A stretch of 64,000 bases of DNA from JBMNGH01 sp050949725 (GCA_050949725.1 JBMNGH010000010.1:1-64000); one strand, 5' to 3'; positions 1 to 10,320 are shown, counted from the stretch's first letter. The notes: generated by a model from the sequence alone, not told the origin. Numbers and translations: made by a program.

Positions 1-7
1 TGAAATT

Positions 8-784
8 ATGAGGGTTTTTGATGATGAGGCAAATTCTTACGATATCTGGTATGAAAACAAAATAGGTGCTTTTGCGGACATTGTTCAAACACAACTTGCA
101 TTCAGCCTTTTTAAGCCTAAAAAAGGCATGCATGTTCTTGATGTTGGATGTGGCACGGGCAATTTTAGTCTTAAACTTGCGAGAATGGGTTTGAAGGTGA
201 CCGGTATCGATATATCGGACAATATGCTGAAAGTTGCTGAAAACAAAGCCAGGGCGGAAGGGCTAATAATAGATTTTATCAATATGGATGCCCATGACAT
301 GAAATTCGAAGATAATTCTTTTGATGCTGTGATTTCGATGGCAGTGATTGAGTTTATTTGCGAACCGGAAAAGACTTTAAAGGAAATGTTCCGTGTCGTT
401 AAAAAAGGTGGAGAGATTTTGATAGGCACTATTAACAGAGACAGTAAGTGGGGAGAATTATACCTTAGTAAAGAGTTCAGGGAAAATTCTGTTTTCAAAT
501 ACGCATCTTTAAAAACGATGGATGAGCTGGTTACGCTATATCCGGAAAAGCCCAAAGCTACCGGTCAATGCCTGTTTATTCCGCCGGACATGCCGGAGGA
601 TAAGATTTGTATTGATACTGAGAAACAACTATCTGCAACTGAAAGAGGAGGGTTTATATGCGCACTTTGGGTAAAGGATGAGAATGAATCTCGAAGTTGT
701 AAAAAATACGCTTATAGAAAAAACCTCAGCTTACCTTATTATACTTTTTGGCTCGGCAGCAGTTGGACGAATGAGAAAAGATAG
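8..784 (+). CDS. class I SAM-dependent methyltransferase
   Basis: Predicted cytosolic methyltransferase of unknown substrate. The N-terminal half shows a Rossmann SAM-binding core: motif I VLDVGCGTGNFSLKLA near residues 43-58, an acidic residue after the second strand (GIDIS), and a motif near NMDAHDM followed by the FDAV strand, as in the Methyltransf_11 family. The family is usually 210-230 residues. Here the last 35 or so residues overlap the following nucleotidyltransferase gene in another frame and do not look like methyltransferase sequence, so a frameshift near base 670 probably removed the true stop just after GGFICALW. The fold is secure, but the methyl acceptor cannot be named from sequence. 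Confidence 0.75.
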   Translation: MRVFDDEANSYDIWYENKIGAFADIVQTQLAFSLFKPKKGMHVLDVGCGTGNFSLKLARMGLKVTGIDISDNMLKVAENKARAEGLIIDFINMDAHDMKFEDNSFDAVISMAVIEFICEPEKTLKEMFRVVKKGGEILIGTINRDSKWGELYLSKEFRENSVFKYASLKTMDELVTLYPEKPKATGQCLFIPPDMPEDKICIDTEKQLSATERGGFICALWVKDENESRSCKKYAYRKNLSLPYYTFWLGSSWTNEKR

Positions 785-1079
785 CGATGTAGATATAGCA
801 TTTTTATCAAGTAAAGATTTGAATGGATATGAAGTATTTATGATCGCACAAGAATTGAGCTCTATATTAAATAGAGATGTTGATTTGATTGATTTGAGCA
901 AGGCTTCAACAGTTTTTCAGGCAAATATTCTCGGCACGGGCAGGGTAATATATTGTGCCGATGAGAAAAAGAAGCATGAATTTCAGATAAAGACTTTTAA
1001 GGATTACTGTTTGCTCAACGAGGAACGGAAAGTAATTCTGGACAAAATCCGACGGAGGGGTACTATATATGCACAGTGA
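678..1079 (+). CDS. mntA: MntA-type nucleotidyltransferase antitoxin
   Basis: Minimal nucleotidyltransferase domain protein of 133 residues, the antitoxin half of HepT/MntA (HEPN-MNT) toxin-antitoxin pairs. In studied members it AMPylates the HEPN toxin on its active-site tyrosine. The GSX10DXD signature is visible (LFGSAAVGRMRKDSDVD). The gene appears intact. A second in-frame ATG at 684 has better spacing from an AAAGG motif and could be the true start. Its stop (1077-1079) overlaps the HepT start at 1069, the usual tight coupling of these pairs. The partner toxin is broken, which makes this antitoxin probably a relic. Family assignment is strong and activity is inferred. Confidence 0.8.
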   Translation: MRMNLEVVKNTLIEKTSAYLIILFGSAAVGRMRKDSDVDIAFLSSKDLNGYEVFMIAQELSSILNRDVDLIDLSKASTVFQANILGTGRVIYCADEKKKHEFQIKTFKDYCLLNEERKVILDKIRRRGTIYAQ

Positions 1080-1480
1080 TGTAATATTGAATAAAACGGC
1101 CGTCATTGAAAGATGCATGAGACGCATTCATGAGGAGTACGTGAGGAAATCCTGAAAATCTCAAGAATTATACAAAACAAGATTCTATTATCTTAAATAT
1201 TCAGAGGGCATCTGAAGCATGTATTGATATTGCTATGCATATTGTTGCTGAGAGATCATACGGTATCCCTCAAAGCAGCAGAGATGCTTTCGATTTACTG
1301 CAGACCAACGGTGTTATCGATTCCGACTTATGCATCAAACTAAAAGCAATGGTGGGCTTTAGAAATATTGCTGTGCATGATTATCAAAACATAAATCTAC
1401 AAATTGTACAGAAGAATCATCGAATATCATCTTGATGATATGAAGGAGTTTGCTAATTTAATTTTAGAAACACACCAAAG
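1069..1480 (+). pseudogene. hepT: HepT-type HEPN toxin, frameshifted
   Basis: The start at 1069 has a good GGAGGGG site and gives a reading frame that stops after 28 codons. The HEPN sequence resumes one frame over from about 1148 (NPENLKNYTKQDSIILNIQ) and runs to a second shift near 1412, after which the C-terminal helix (IIEYHLDDMKEFANLIL) continues in a third frame. The RNase motif RX4HXY is present as RNIAVHDY, followed by the usual C-terminal helix. HepT enzymes are mRNA-cleaving or tRNA-targeting RNases. With two shifts the product should be dead unless these are sequence errors. It is paired with the antitoxin just upstream. Confidence 0.75.
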
Positions 1481-2414
1481 GGAAAAATACGTCCAGGATA
1501 GACAAGCCCTGGAAAAATATCAAGCTGTAATGAGCCTTCTCGATATGCTGGAAAGGGAGCTCGGCCAAAGGCTCAAAAAACTGGATGGCATAATTGACTT
1601 AAAACTCGAAAAACAGTATAACCGAAGTGCGCGGGTTTTTTACAGGCTGCTGACCGAGCTTTCGCTTCTACTGGGTGACAATGCGTATACCTCCCAGGTG
1701 CAGTTGGGCCGAAGAATATTGCGGATAGACAGGGAAAAATTTTTAAAATATCTTGTGGATTCATTCAGCGGCCAGCTGCCGGGTCTGGCCCTTTCGCCAC
1801 TTGAAGTATTAAGCTATATGGAGCAGGGGGTATATGAGGACATAGGCACTGAAGAAATAAATGATGCAGAGAATCCTCCTGGCCTTTGGCTCGCCTTTAC
1901 CCTGCCCTTTTTCCTCCACGAAGACGATATAACAGAAGGTGTTTCTATTTTTGGTGAATGGATCGAGCGTTGGGAACAGCCTCCAGAGGATACATCTTTT
2001 GACACAGATATAAATTACAAGGCGCGTGTTCTAAAACTTCTTCGAACCCGGGACGAGGATGCCTTATATCTGTTTATCAGGAAGGCCAACGATGTTTTTC
2101 GCGGTGCCCTAAAACTCGTTTATGATGAACAAAAGGACCGCTGTATTGCCATAGCCCGTGCCAACAGGAGATTCGTGCAGGAGGTTTTGGAGGACAAACA
2201 TGTGGCCTTGCTGATGTTCATGTATTATACGGGAATGACTTCAAGGAAGAATCGTATAACCTTTGAGGAGGTCCATACTTACTTTCAGAGATCCTTAATA
2301 AAGTCTGCGTCGAGAGAAAGACCCCCTGCCCACTTTTTGCATATTGCTTTCCACCGGTTTGACGTTATGGCGTTTCCAGGCGAAAAGGTGTTTATAAGCA
2401 TGCCTATTATCTGA
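1404..2414 (+). CDS. hypothetical protein fused in frame to HepT tail
   Basis: Open frame of 336 codons with no family that I recognise. The first 25 or so residues are the C-terminal helix of the broken HepT, so the native start of this protein lies further in, perhaps near 1480. The rest is soluble and rich in charged and aromatic residues (for example PPGLWLAFTLPFFLHEDD and a long helical stretch of Arg/Lys around residues 230-270). No signal peptide or membrane segment is evident. The last residues (FPGEKVFISMPII) may also be an out-of-frame end. It may be part of a decayed gene joined to HepT by deletion. Function cannot be assigned. Confidence 0.4.
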   Translation: MYRRIIEYHLDDMKEFANLILETHQREKYVQDRQALEKYQAVMSLLDMLERELGQRLKKLDGIIDLKLEKQYNRSARVFYRLLTELSLLLGDNAYTSQVQLGRRILRIDREKFLKYLVDSFSGQLPGLALSPLEVLSYMEQGVYEDIGTEEINDAENPPGLWLAFTLPFFLHEDDITEGVSIFGEWIERWEQPPEDTSFDTDINYKARVLKLLRTRDEDALYLFIRKANDVFRGALKLVYDEQKDRCIAIARANRRFVQEVLEDKHVALLMFMYYTGMTSRKNRITFEEVHTYFQRSLIKSASRERPPAHFLHIAFHRFDVMAFPGEKVFISMPII

Positions 2415-2709
2415 GGAGGAAGCTTTTGAACTTCTGAAGATGACTCCTCCTTAAATTCTAGTATTCCTACAAGCCTTCGCTGCCTGAGCTGTTCAACATA
2501 TACCCGCCATATGTAGTGACCTTCCCTGAATTCGGTTGTTTTTCGGCTTTCCAGTTTTTAAGAAGTTTTAACCATCCCGGAAGCATGTGTACCACCCCTA
2601 TCCTCACTATAACATATGACATTACATTAGCCCAATGTGTCGATCAGTGAATATTTAGACAGAGGTGATTTTTTGGCTTTTCTTGTATATAATGAATGGG
2701 GGTGATTCT
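2415..2709. other. gene-free stretch
   Basis: Nearly 300 bases without a convincing gene. The minus strand of 2440-2590 can be read as short peptides containing FREGHYIWRVYVEQLRQRR, which look like a scrap of a coding gene, but there is no start and no length. An AT-rich stretch with TATAAT-like sequence near 2690 precedes the MBL-fold pseudogene. Confidence 0.3.
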
Positions 2710-4260
2710 ATGACTGTTTCGCTTACATTTTACGATGGGGTCGCTGTATCGGAGGTAATAAGATACTGTTGGAGGACGGAGGCACCTCTCTTTTCATGGA
2801 CTTCGGCACCAACTTCAAAGCGAAGGCATGTTCTTTGATGAATTTCTTGGGCCAAGGAACATTTTTGGTATTCAATGCTCTTTTAAACCTGGATATATTG
2901 CCGCCACTGAGAGGCCTTTACAGACAGGATTTGGAATGTCCAGGAGTCTGGGATAGGTTTTTATCCCATCCGGACTGCCGGGAGGCGGAGGTCGCAGGTG
3001 TATTGCTTTCCCATGCGCACTTTCGACCATTGCGGGCTTTTTTCGTATCTGCGGGAAGATGTGCCCGTAATAACAGGGCTTACAAGTGCTTTAATTGCAA
3101 AGCACTTCAAGACACGGGAGGGGGCAATCGCCTGCAGGAAATATGCTATGCATCGCCAAAGGAATTGAAAGACGGTATTCTGTGTGCCTCACATTACAGA
3201 AAGATGCCTTCAGACAGCGCAGATATCGCATAATGGGGATAAGTGCCATTCCCGAAAGTGCCTGCGGTTTTTTGGGAAAATGTTGACACTCCCGGTCGAT
3301 GGAATGCTGTGCATTGGAAGCATGTGGATTCAATGTTAAAACAGCAGGTTATGATATCTGCTTCTGGCCGGTGGATCACTCTATTCCCGGGGCGGGAGCA
3401 TTCGGAATAAAGACTTCAGTTGGTTGGATTATCTACACTGGGGATCTCAGACTTCACGGCAAAAACGCCCACCTTACGCGAAGGTTTTTCCAAGAGGCGG
3501 CAAAGCTAAAGCCGTTGTCCTCATCTCTGAAGGCACACATCCTGCAACTCAAAAGCCTGTGACAGAAGGAGGAGGTTGCCTCCAACTGCTTCGACGTGGT
3601 GGAAAAAGCCGAAGGCCTTGTGGTCGCTGACTTTGGTCCGCGAAACATTGAGCGGCTGCTTTCTTCCTGGATGTAGCAGAAAACACGGGTCGCCGACTTG
3701 TGCTCACTGCTAAGGACATATATCTTCTTGAAGCCCTTGCTTCGGCAGGTGAAGGCGGTATACCTGATCCGCATAGGGACGATGGCATATTGCTTTACCT
3801 CAGACCAAAAGCCCTGACGAAAAGTGGAGGATGCTCTCAATGCCCGTTTTGATACCGCAAAGATGGTGTCGGCGGAAGACATAAGAAAAGATCCGAAGTT
3901 ACATACTTTTGTTTTTCATATTATGATTTTCATGCTTTTCTTGATATCAGGCCTGGGGGCGGGACCTATATTTATTCATCAAGCGAAGCCTTTGATGAAG
4001 AAATGCTGATAGATCATCAGCGCATAAAGAACTGGATAGATCATTTCGGTTTTGAACTTTACGGAAGACTCGGCAGGAACCGGGAAAAATCGGATTTCAT
4101 GCCAGTGGGCACATCCATGGGCCTGGGATAGAGGAGATGGTTGAAACAATTAACTGAAGTGCTGATTCCTGTCCATACTCAGGATGGCGAGTTTTTCTCG
4201 CGATTCGAAGGACTTTGTAAGGTTATTTGGCGGAGAGGGGGAAGGCTATAACATTATCAA
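2710..4260 (+). pseudogene. MBL-fold metallo-hydrolase, heavily frameshifted
   Basis: Remnant of a metallo-beta-lactamase-fold hydrolase of the RNase J / exonuclease-like type, about 500 residues when whole. The ATG at 2710 follows GGGGGTGAT. The N-terminus reads MTVSLTFYDGV and then shifts near 2742 into GGNKILLEDGGTSLFMDFG. The metal motif HAHFDHCG is recognisable at about 3013-3038 but is split by a one-base loss after HAHF. The downstream C-terminal motif SGHIHGPGIEEMVETIN near 4105-4155 and the VLIPVHTQD segment lie in further frames. At least six shifts or stops are needed to restore it. No product of useful length is possible as the sequence stands. Confidence 0.7.
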
Positions 4261-4424
4261 TTTAGAAGGTGGTAGGAACATTATAGTGTGTTCCTGCTAT
4301 TGAAGATACTTTTTGTTTTGAAGATGTTATATGTGACAACTTGTGTAATGTACCAGGAGATACAGCATTCAGGTTGCGCTGTAGCACCCAGGATCATGGC
4401 AAGCAATCGAACGTGACAATAAGT

Positions 4425-4483
4425 GTCGTGTGTCAGGAGCTCCGTTCCCTCGGTATCATATCATTTGTTCCTTGACACACGAC
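4425..4483. repeat. imperfect inverted repeat
   Basis: The arms GTCGTGTGTCAGG (4425-4437) and CCTTGACACACGAC (4470-4483) are nearly complementary around a loop of about 32 bases. The sequence lies in a gene-free tract between two pseudogenes (4261-4888). It resembles neither a T-tailed terminator nor the two repeat families described below. Confidence 0.5.
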
Positions 4484-4758
4484 GTCATTATCGGGGCTAT
4501 GACTATGTGAAAACAACTTTGGAATTCAGGCAATCTTTAAGTAGCCCAGCGTTACGTCTACCTGGTGCAAGTACTGAGTGTATTGGCATACTCCGCCTAT
4601 CTGGACGTGACATCCCTAGCTCAAGTGTATCAAAGCGATGGCCGACCTTTTTGTACACGTGGTATATGATGCCTGCGCGACGTGTGGTAAGCTGACAAGC
4701 GTGACACCATGGAAATGCGACACCAACCCCGTTCCACTGGCACCGGTAGGGTGACACA

Positions 4759-4865
4759 GGGTGACAACAACTCCGTCCCCATGACACCACGTCCCCATGA
4801 CACCCAGGGTGGGGTGACAACAACTCCGTCCCCGTGACACCGCGGGTGACAACAACTCCGTCCCC
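4759..4865. repeat. family A repeats, three copies
   Basis: Three copies of the core GGTGACAACAACTCCGTCCC begin at 4760, 4813 and 4845. They are separated by shorter GTCCC(C/G)TGACAC units, and together make a direct-repeat cluster ending directly after the stop (4889, minus strand) of the flavoenzyme pseudogene. The same core recurs at 15.4, 26.6, 28.7 and 30.5 kb. The spacing is irregular and there are no unique equal-length spacers, so this is not a CRISPR array. The pattern fits REP-like elements spread by a Y1 transposase such as the one encoded at 28813-29580. Confidence 0.75.
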
Positions 4866-4888
4866 ATGACACGTTCCCGTGACAAGGT

Positions 4889-6872
4889 TTAGATGTTTCG
4901 AGCGAGGTCGTATGCGTCCCATATTGCGTCATGTAGTTTGCCGCCTCTCTTGAGTCGCCGATTGCATAGACTTCAAACATTTCTTGAATCAGGGAGTTGT
5001 ATAAGCTGCTCTCGGGTTTTTAAACCGACTGCAATTACAACAGAATCCACATTTAATGTCTTCTTATGGAAGTTCTTGTTTACGACTACTATACTATCTT
5101 GTTTACTTCTAACAGGCTGGTTTCTGTGCGCACATCCACTTTATGAAACTTTAGCAGGTCTATCAGCATTATTTTGTTCATGTGGGGACAGGTCTTCGGC
5201 GGCCATCAGGTCTTCTAGTTCTTCTATTATGGTGACTTTTTTGTGTTGTTTTGCAAGCCACAGAGCGGTTTCGCATCCCACGAGCCCGCCTCCGATGACG
5301 GCTACAGTATCGCCGACTGTGCTGTTACCGAGGAGTAGCTCACCCGCACCTGTTACATTGCTCATGTTGATACCTGGTATATCTGGTGTTATAGGAGTAG
5401 AACCGGTCGCTATTATGACCACATCCGGATTTTCGCTCTTTACCATATCAGCAGTAACCTCTGTATTGAACGAGATGTCTATACTCATGGCTTTCATTTC
5501 GTTTTCATACCATTGAGCAGTCTTTTGTCATCGTCTTTGAAGTCGGGAACGCAAGCTTCCCTTAGGTGCCCCCCCAGTTTATCCGTTTTTCATACAATGT
5601 AACTTGATGGCCCCTTAGTGTCGCCACGCGGGCGGATTCCATACCTGCAACTCCTCCGCCTACTATCATCACCTTTTGATATCGTGTGCGGGCTCTATGG
5701 CATACTCTTTTTCTCTTCCAACTGCGGGGTTTACGGTGCAAGATTCGGGTTTGCCAAAAACATCCTTCCAAGGCACCGTCATGACAACCGATACACGGGC
5801 GGATTCTATCCGTCTGGTGTGAAACACTTTTCTTGGCCATTCCGGGATCTGTAAGCAGCCCTCGACCGATTCCGACAATGTCCAGGCCTGCCTTCGGAAA
5901 GTGCTTTTTCTGCCAGCTCGGGCAGTTCCATTCTTCCTGCGACGATTATGGGGATACTGACTACTTTTTGAGTCTTTCAGTATACGGAAGGTAGCAGCCG
6001 TGTTCCATGTAGACCGGCGGATGAGCCCAATACCATGCGTCATAAGTCCCGTTGTCGGCATCGAGAAAGTCATACCCCGCCTGTTCGATTAATTTTGCGG
6101 CTTCGAGTCCTTCGTCAACGTCTCGCCCCATTTCTTGGAAGTTTTCGTCAGGAAGACCTCCCTGTCTCCAATCCTTTATAAAGCTCTTTATACTGTATCT
6201 TAGCCCTACCGGGAAATCTTTCCCCGCTTGCTTCTTAATTTCTCTGACTATTTCTGCCGGGAGAGTCAGTCTTTCCTTTAGACCGCCGCCGTACTTATCC
6301 GTCCTCCTGTTGAACAGGGCAATTGTGAATTGATCCAATAGGTAACCCTCATGCATTGCATGAATTTCTATACCGTCAAATCCAGCTTCACGGGCTATAT
6401 GGGCGCTTCTCCACATCTTTTTACCATTGTCTCAACTTCTGTGTTGTCAGCTCCCTGCAGGTTGTGCAGGGTCCCAGTAATTCGGTATTGCAGATGGTGC
6501 AACAGGAGGGCCTTCTAGGAAAGCAGGTGGTGCGCTTCTCCCAAGGGCCGAATGTGACCTGTATGAAAATTTTTGAGCCAAATGTGTGGACATGTTCGGT
6601 AAGTTCAGACGCTGTTGCTAAGAACGTGATAGGGTTTAAGGTTATACAAGGGAAACTCGCATTTTTAGCTTTTCTATTTCATTTTCCGCTTTGACCGCAC
6701 CTGTAATAATTAGCCCAGTGCCACCTTTTGCACGTTCTACGTAATAATCTATTGCGCGCTTTGTTAAATGGCCGTCCCTGTCAACCAGTCCCAAGTTTGC
6801 CATAGGTACCATAGCTATTCTGTTCTTGATCTCAACTTTTCCTATATTTATTGGCTGAAATAGTTTTTTCAT
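4889..6872 (-). pseudogene. NADH:flavin oxidoreductase / enoate-reductase-like flavoenzyme, frameshifted
   Basis: Decayed member of the large Old Yellow Enzyme family (2-enoate reductase, BaiCD, FldZ, 2,4-dienoyl-CoA reductase; normally about 650 residues). Reading from 6872, the N-terminus MKKLFQPINIGKVEIKNRI follows GGAGAGAT. The FMN barrel continues at 6416-5961 with EIHAMHEGYLLDQF and the YGG loop. An Fe-S cysteine cluster (CIGC) lies near 5790, the FAD motif VGGGVAGMESA near 5660, and the NAD motif AVIGGGLVGCETA near 5300. The C-terminus ends GDSREA...DAYDLARNI at 4889. Five or more frameshifts separate these parts. Such enzymes reduce activated C=C bonds in anaerobic fermentations. The gene is probably dead. 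Confidence 0.8.
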
Positions 6873-7194
6873 ATTAATCTCTCCATTTCTTACAGTTCTC
6901 ATTTGATTATTTTATCCTTTAAAAGGCTGTTTTATCCAGAATTGGGTATTTTGCTGTCTCGCTGATTTCCTTTTTTATATCCATTTTTATATCCATTATG
7001 GTATAATTATGCAACAACACATTTATTTGATTTATGATATTTATGCTTTTTTAGAAGATATAATTGAATATGCTAAGTTATAAAGGTGCTGTTTTGGCAT
7101 AAACTAAATACAGTCCGACTTTATATTCTATTTACAAAAGTAAGTAAAACGGGTATTATTTATTTAAATTATTTTATAGGGAGGGGGAGGTTTA
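6873..7194. other. AT-rich divergent spacer
   Basis: About 320 bases between the divergent flavoenzyme pseudogene and the DegV pseudogene. It is strongly AT-rich, with a TATAAT-like stretch near 7000, and no gene is visible. It presumably held both promoters, but no clear -35/-10 pair can be fixed. Confidence 0.35.
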
Positions 7195-8039
7195 ATGGCC
7201 AAGCTGTAATTATTACCGATACTTCAAGTGATTTGCCTGAAGATATAAAACGAAATTACCCCATAAAGATTTTACAAATGGTGGTATCATCCAAAGATAA
7301 GCCGAAATGGATATATCTAACATCTCATTGAAGGTATTTTACGATCTGATGAGGAAAGGCGATCTAATGCCAACGACTTCTCAGGTGACAGTGAATACAT
7401 ACATGCAGGTCTTTGAGGAATGTCTTGAAGAAGGAATGGTTCCTATTGTCCTGGGCCTTTCTTCTAAGCTGACCTGCAGCTATGAGTCTGCAGTATTGGC
7501 AAAGAAGAATTTAAATGCTGATGATATAATCGTAATCGATTCAAAATGTGCCAGCTTTGGTCTGGGTCTGTTGTGTACAGGGCAGCAAAAATGGCAAAAG
7601 AGGGAGTCGATCCCAAGGACATTGCAGAGGACGCCCGGTTTTATTGCGAGCACATGGAGCATATATTTACTGTTGATTCACTGGATCACTTGAAGAGGGG
7701 CGGTAGGATTTCTGCTGCACAGGCTTTTGTAGGGGGTCTTTTAAATATAAAACCTGTACTCCATTTTGTTGATGGAGCAATTCTCCCGCTTGAAAAGGTG
7801 CGCGGCAGAAAAAACGTTGTAAAAAAGATGGTTCAAATTATGGGAGAACGTGGTGTTAATCTGGACAAACAGCTCGTAGGAATAAGCCATGGCGACAATG
7901 AGGAACTTGCACTTGAACTTGCCGATGCGATAAAAAAGGAATTCAATGTGAAAGAAATTATGATGTCTTGGATAGGGCCAGTTATTGGTGCCCATGATCA
8001 GGTCCCGGGACTGTAGCGCTATTTTTCCAAAATGCGTAA
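7195..8039 (+). pseudogene. DegV family fatty-acid-binding protein, frameshifted
   Basis: DegV proteins (about 280 residues) bind a fatty acid and present it to the FakA kinase. The ATG at 7195 follows a GGGAGGGGGAGG site. One base is then missing, so AVIITDTSSDLPEDI continues in another frame. Further shifts occur near 7310 (to PTTSQVTVNTY), near 7545 (to AAKMAKEGVDP) and near 7997, after which the true end GPGTVALFFQNA runs to 8039. The S-x-K/T-rich substrate region PTTSQ and the core LDHLKRGGRIS are present. At least four shifts exist, yet every segment is well conserved, so sequence error is a real alternative to decay. Confidence 0.8.
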
Positions 8040-8152
8040 TTGCTAACGGAATACTTCGTAGCAAAACAGTGGGTGGAACATGAAAGCGGAATTATAAAAA
8101 TAATAAAATCGAATAAAAAGGATTGTGCGATGGGTTATTAAGAAATACGGCC

Positions 8153-8184
8153 GGGGAGCAGTATCTTACAGCTCCCCTTTTATT
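8153..8184 (+). terminator. intrinsic terminator after degV
   Basis: Stem GGGGAGC / GCTCCCC (8153-8159 and 8171-8177) with an 11-base loop, followed by a short T-rich tail. It lies about 110 bases downstream of the DegV stop. Confidence 0.7.
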
Positions 8185-8246
8185 GTTGAACAACAGGTAT
8201 CCCGAGCCCTGACAGCAATCTTTTTTCGTTTGTTGGGTGGTTTTTT
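8184..8246 (+). repeat. family B palindromic repeat, degenerate copy
   Basis: Matches the family B consensus only in part: AACAACAGGTATCCCGAGCC and CTGACAGCAATC are present, but the second arm is decayed to TTGTTGGGTGG. It directly follows the DegV terminator. Confidence 0.55.
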
Positions 8247-8393
8247 GAAATATTTATTTATTGCCTTGTTTTTTTGAGTATAATACAATGTACCAAAAAG
8301 GAGTAAATCCCATTAAAGATTTCAGGAAAGCGTAGTTTTCCCATAGTGTTCTGAAGTATACAAAAAAAAACGGCATTAGTGAATATAAACTTA

Positions 8394-10271
8394 GAGTAAA
8401 ATTATCGTAGGCAATTCCAAAAAAATAATGGAAGAGCCAAAAAAAACTCTTCCATAATCACGTCTTTCCTGTATGTTTGTAGTAGACAAGACCAACAAAC
8501 AAGGAGGGACGTGATATGAATATTTTACCCTTAAAAGACCTAACCTTCAAGGACATAGAGCGAGATTTTTTCAAACTGGGTTGTGAAATTGCTAGAAATC
8601 TTATGCAGCAGTTCTTGAACAGGCTGATGAAGAGCTATCAAAAAAAAGAAGACAAAACCCAATTAAGACATAAAGGCAAGAAACAACCACCATTAAAACC
8701 CTTATGGGAGAAGTGGTATTCAGAAGAAACATCTACAAAAAGTTGCTGAAGACGGCCAGGTTCAGCACATTTACCTACTTGACGAAGCCCTTGGCTTTGA
8801 AAGTATCGGCACCATATCCCCTAATCTGGTAGAAAAGATAATAGAGCTCAGCTGCCATAAATCCTACCGTCAAGTAGCCCAAACAATCAAAGAACTAACA
8901 AACCAAACCATAAGCCACCAGGCAGTATGGGATATCATCCAAGCCGTAGGCCAAAGGCAAAGGGATGCAGAAGCTCAACTCATCAAAGCCTATAGAAACA
9001 ATGAACTGTGTGGTGACCGAGAAGTATCATTACTTTTCGAGGAATCAGACGGCCTCTGGATACCCATGCAAGGCAAAAGTAGGCCCAAAAGAGGCAAAGG
9101 CCGTAAGGAACTAAAAATAGGTCTATCCTATGAAGGCTGGAAGCCCCGATACCCATCCTCCAAAGAATATATGACAGTAGGGAAAACAGTCTTTGCCGGT
9201 TTTCACCAAGCAGAAGACTTCCAAGACCTAAGAGAAGCCACCATAGCCTCAAGATACAACACTGATAAGATTAAACACAGGATACTAAACGGTGATGGAG
9301 CAATCTGGATTAGATACGCCCATGAGCCGGAAACAGGCATATTTCAATTAGATCCATACCATCTATCAAAAAACATAGTCAAAAACGTAAAAGATAAAAG
9401 AGCAAGATACTATATCAAAAGATGTCTAAAAGCCGGAGAGTTAAGCAAAGCATACACCAAAATAGAAAAATTGAAATATAAATGTAACGGTCTTGCCGAT
9501 AGAATAAAGGAACTTAACGACCTGGAAAGCTACATAAAAAACAACCAAGACGGCATAATCAGCTACAAAGACAGAATAGAAATGGAAATCTCCAACCCAC
9601 CGGAAGGATTGGAATACCGAAATCTTGGACCATGGAAAAGAACGTAGACATATTTTGCCAAACGCATGAAGGAGGCAAGAGTTGGAGCGAGGAAGGAGCC
9701 ACTAACCTAGCAAAAATCATTGCTCTTAAAATGGGAGAAAACTTTAAGGATAAAATTGCGCCCTTATATCAGGACAAGTATCGGATAGATTAACAGAACG
9801 CTTTGAAGAAAGCATCAAAAACACCCGAAAGAACATAGACAAGACCATAAAAAAGGAGATTTACCCATTACAACGTGGAAAAATACCTTTTTCGATTGCA
9901 AGATGACCAATGGAAGGCGAGTTATCCGCAATTTATTTAACATGCAGGATTTTTGTGAACTAACCTACCGTTAAAACAGCCCTAGTAGGTAGGCTTACTT
10001 GATGTTGCCCAAAAATAACCTAATACATGAAAGGAAGTAACTGACATAAATGAGACCGTAAATGTCTGCCCTTGGCCAGTCGAAACGACATGCAATGCTC
10101 AATATCAAGGCTGGCTATAAAGCCAATCTTGGGGTTTGTCTTGACATGGAGAAGGTATTATTGGCCATTTTTGGCGCCAGCCAAACTAGACCCAGCGGCT
10201 AAGGAAATGGCAACTTCTTGAATAAGATAGATTCAGGAAAGACAAAAAAATTGCCTACTTATACTTGACTC
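8394..10271 (+). mobile_element. ISLre2-like insertion sequence
   Basis: The element is bounded by inverted terminal repeats of about 22 bases. The inner ten are identical (GTAGGCAATT at 8407-8416, complement AATTGCCTAC at 10249-10258), and the outer parts both start GAGT. Just inside the left end is a hairpin with arms ATGGAAGAG/CTCTTCCAT (8428-8455) that could stop read-in transcription. The transposase occupies 8516-9974. About 275 bases between the transposase and the right end carry no clear gene. No exact target duplication could be picked out. The element separates degV from the UPF0251-mrp cluster. Confidence 0.75.
8516..9974 (+). pseudogene. ISLre2 family (UPF0236) transposase, frameshifted
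   Basis: Similar to ISLre2/UPF0236 transposases (about 470-490 residues). The start at 8516 has a GGAGGGACGTG site. The frame is lost near 8625 (FLNRLMKSYQ should read on to DEELSKK). The body then continues as VAEDGQVQHIYLLDEALGF, SCHKSYRQVAQTIKELT and LFEESDGLWIPMQGKS, shifts again near 9630-9660, and ends with KNIDKTIKKEIYP...DFCELTYR at 9974. Family blocks are all present, but three or more frameshifts make it inactive as read. It could still be moved by another copy. Confidence 0.8.
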
Positions 10272-10291
10272 AAACAGATTAACTTGTTTTG

Positions 10292-10320
10292 TTGACGTAT
10301 GTTCAATACAGTAGTAAAAT
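10292..10320 (+). promoter_or_regulatory. sigma-A-type promoter for UPF0251 gene
   Basis: TTGACG at 10292-10297, a 17-base spacer, and TAAAAT at 10315-10320. It lies about 30 bases upstream of the GTG start at 10350, immediately outside the right end of the insertion sequence. Confidence 0.6.

Noticed and set aside
4759..4865. Possible CRISPR array from repeated GTGACAACAACTCC units
   Set aside because: The spacing is irregular, the intervening sequence is itself repetitive, no cas genes are present, and the same unit is dispersed singly elsewhere.
4503..4980. Overlapping minus-strand frames of 89-139 codons rich in GDGVVVT/ELLSP peptides
   Set aside because: They are translations of the family A repeats and have repeat-derived amino-acid composition; they are not genes.
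4893..5516. Plus-strand open frame of 207 codons
   Set aside because: It is antisense to the flavoenzyme pseudogene, whose protein motifs are clear on the minus strand; its Ser/Leu-rich translation is a shadow.
5618..6694. Several plus-strand frames of 78-112 codons
   Set aside because: All are antisense to the same flavoenzyme pseudogene and have no ribosome binding sites or recognisable domains.
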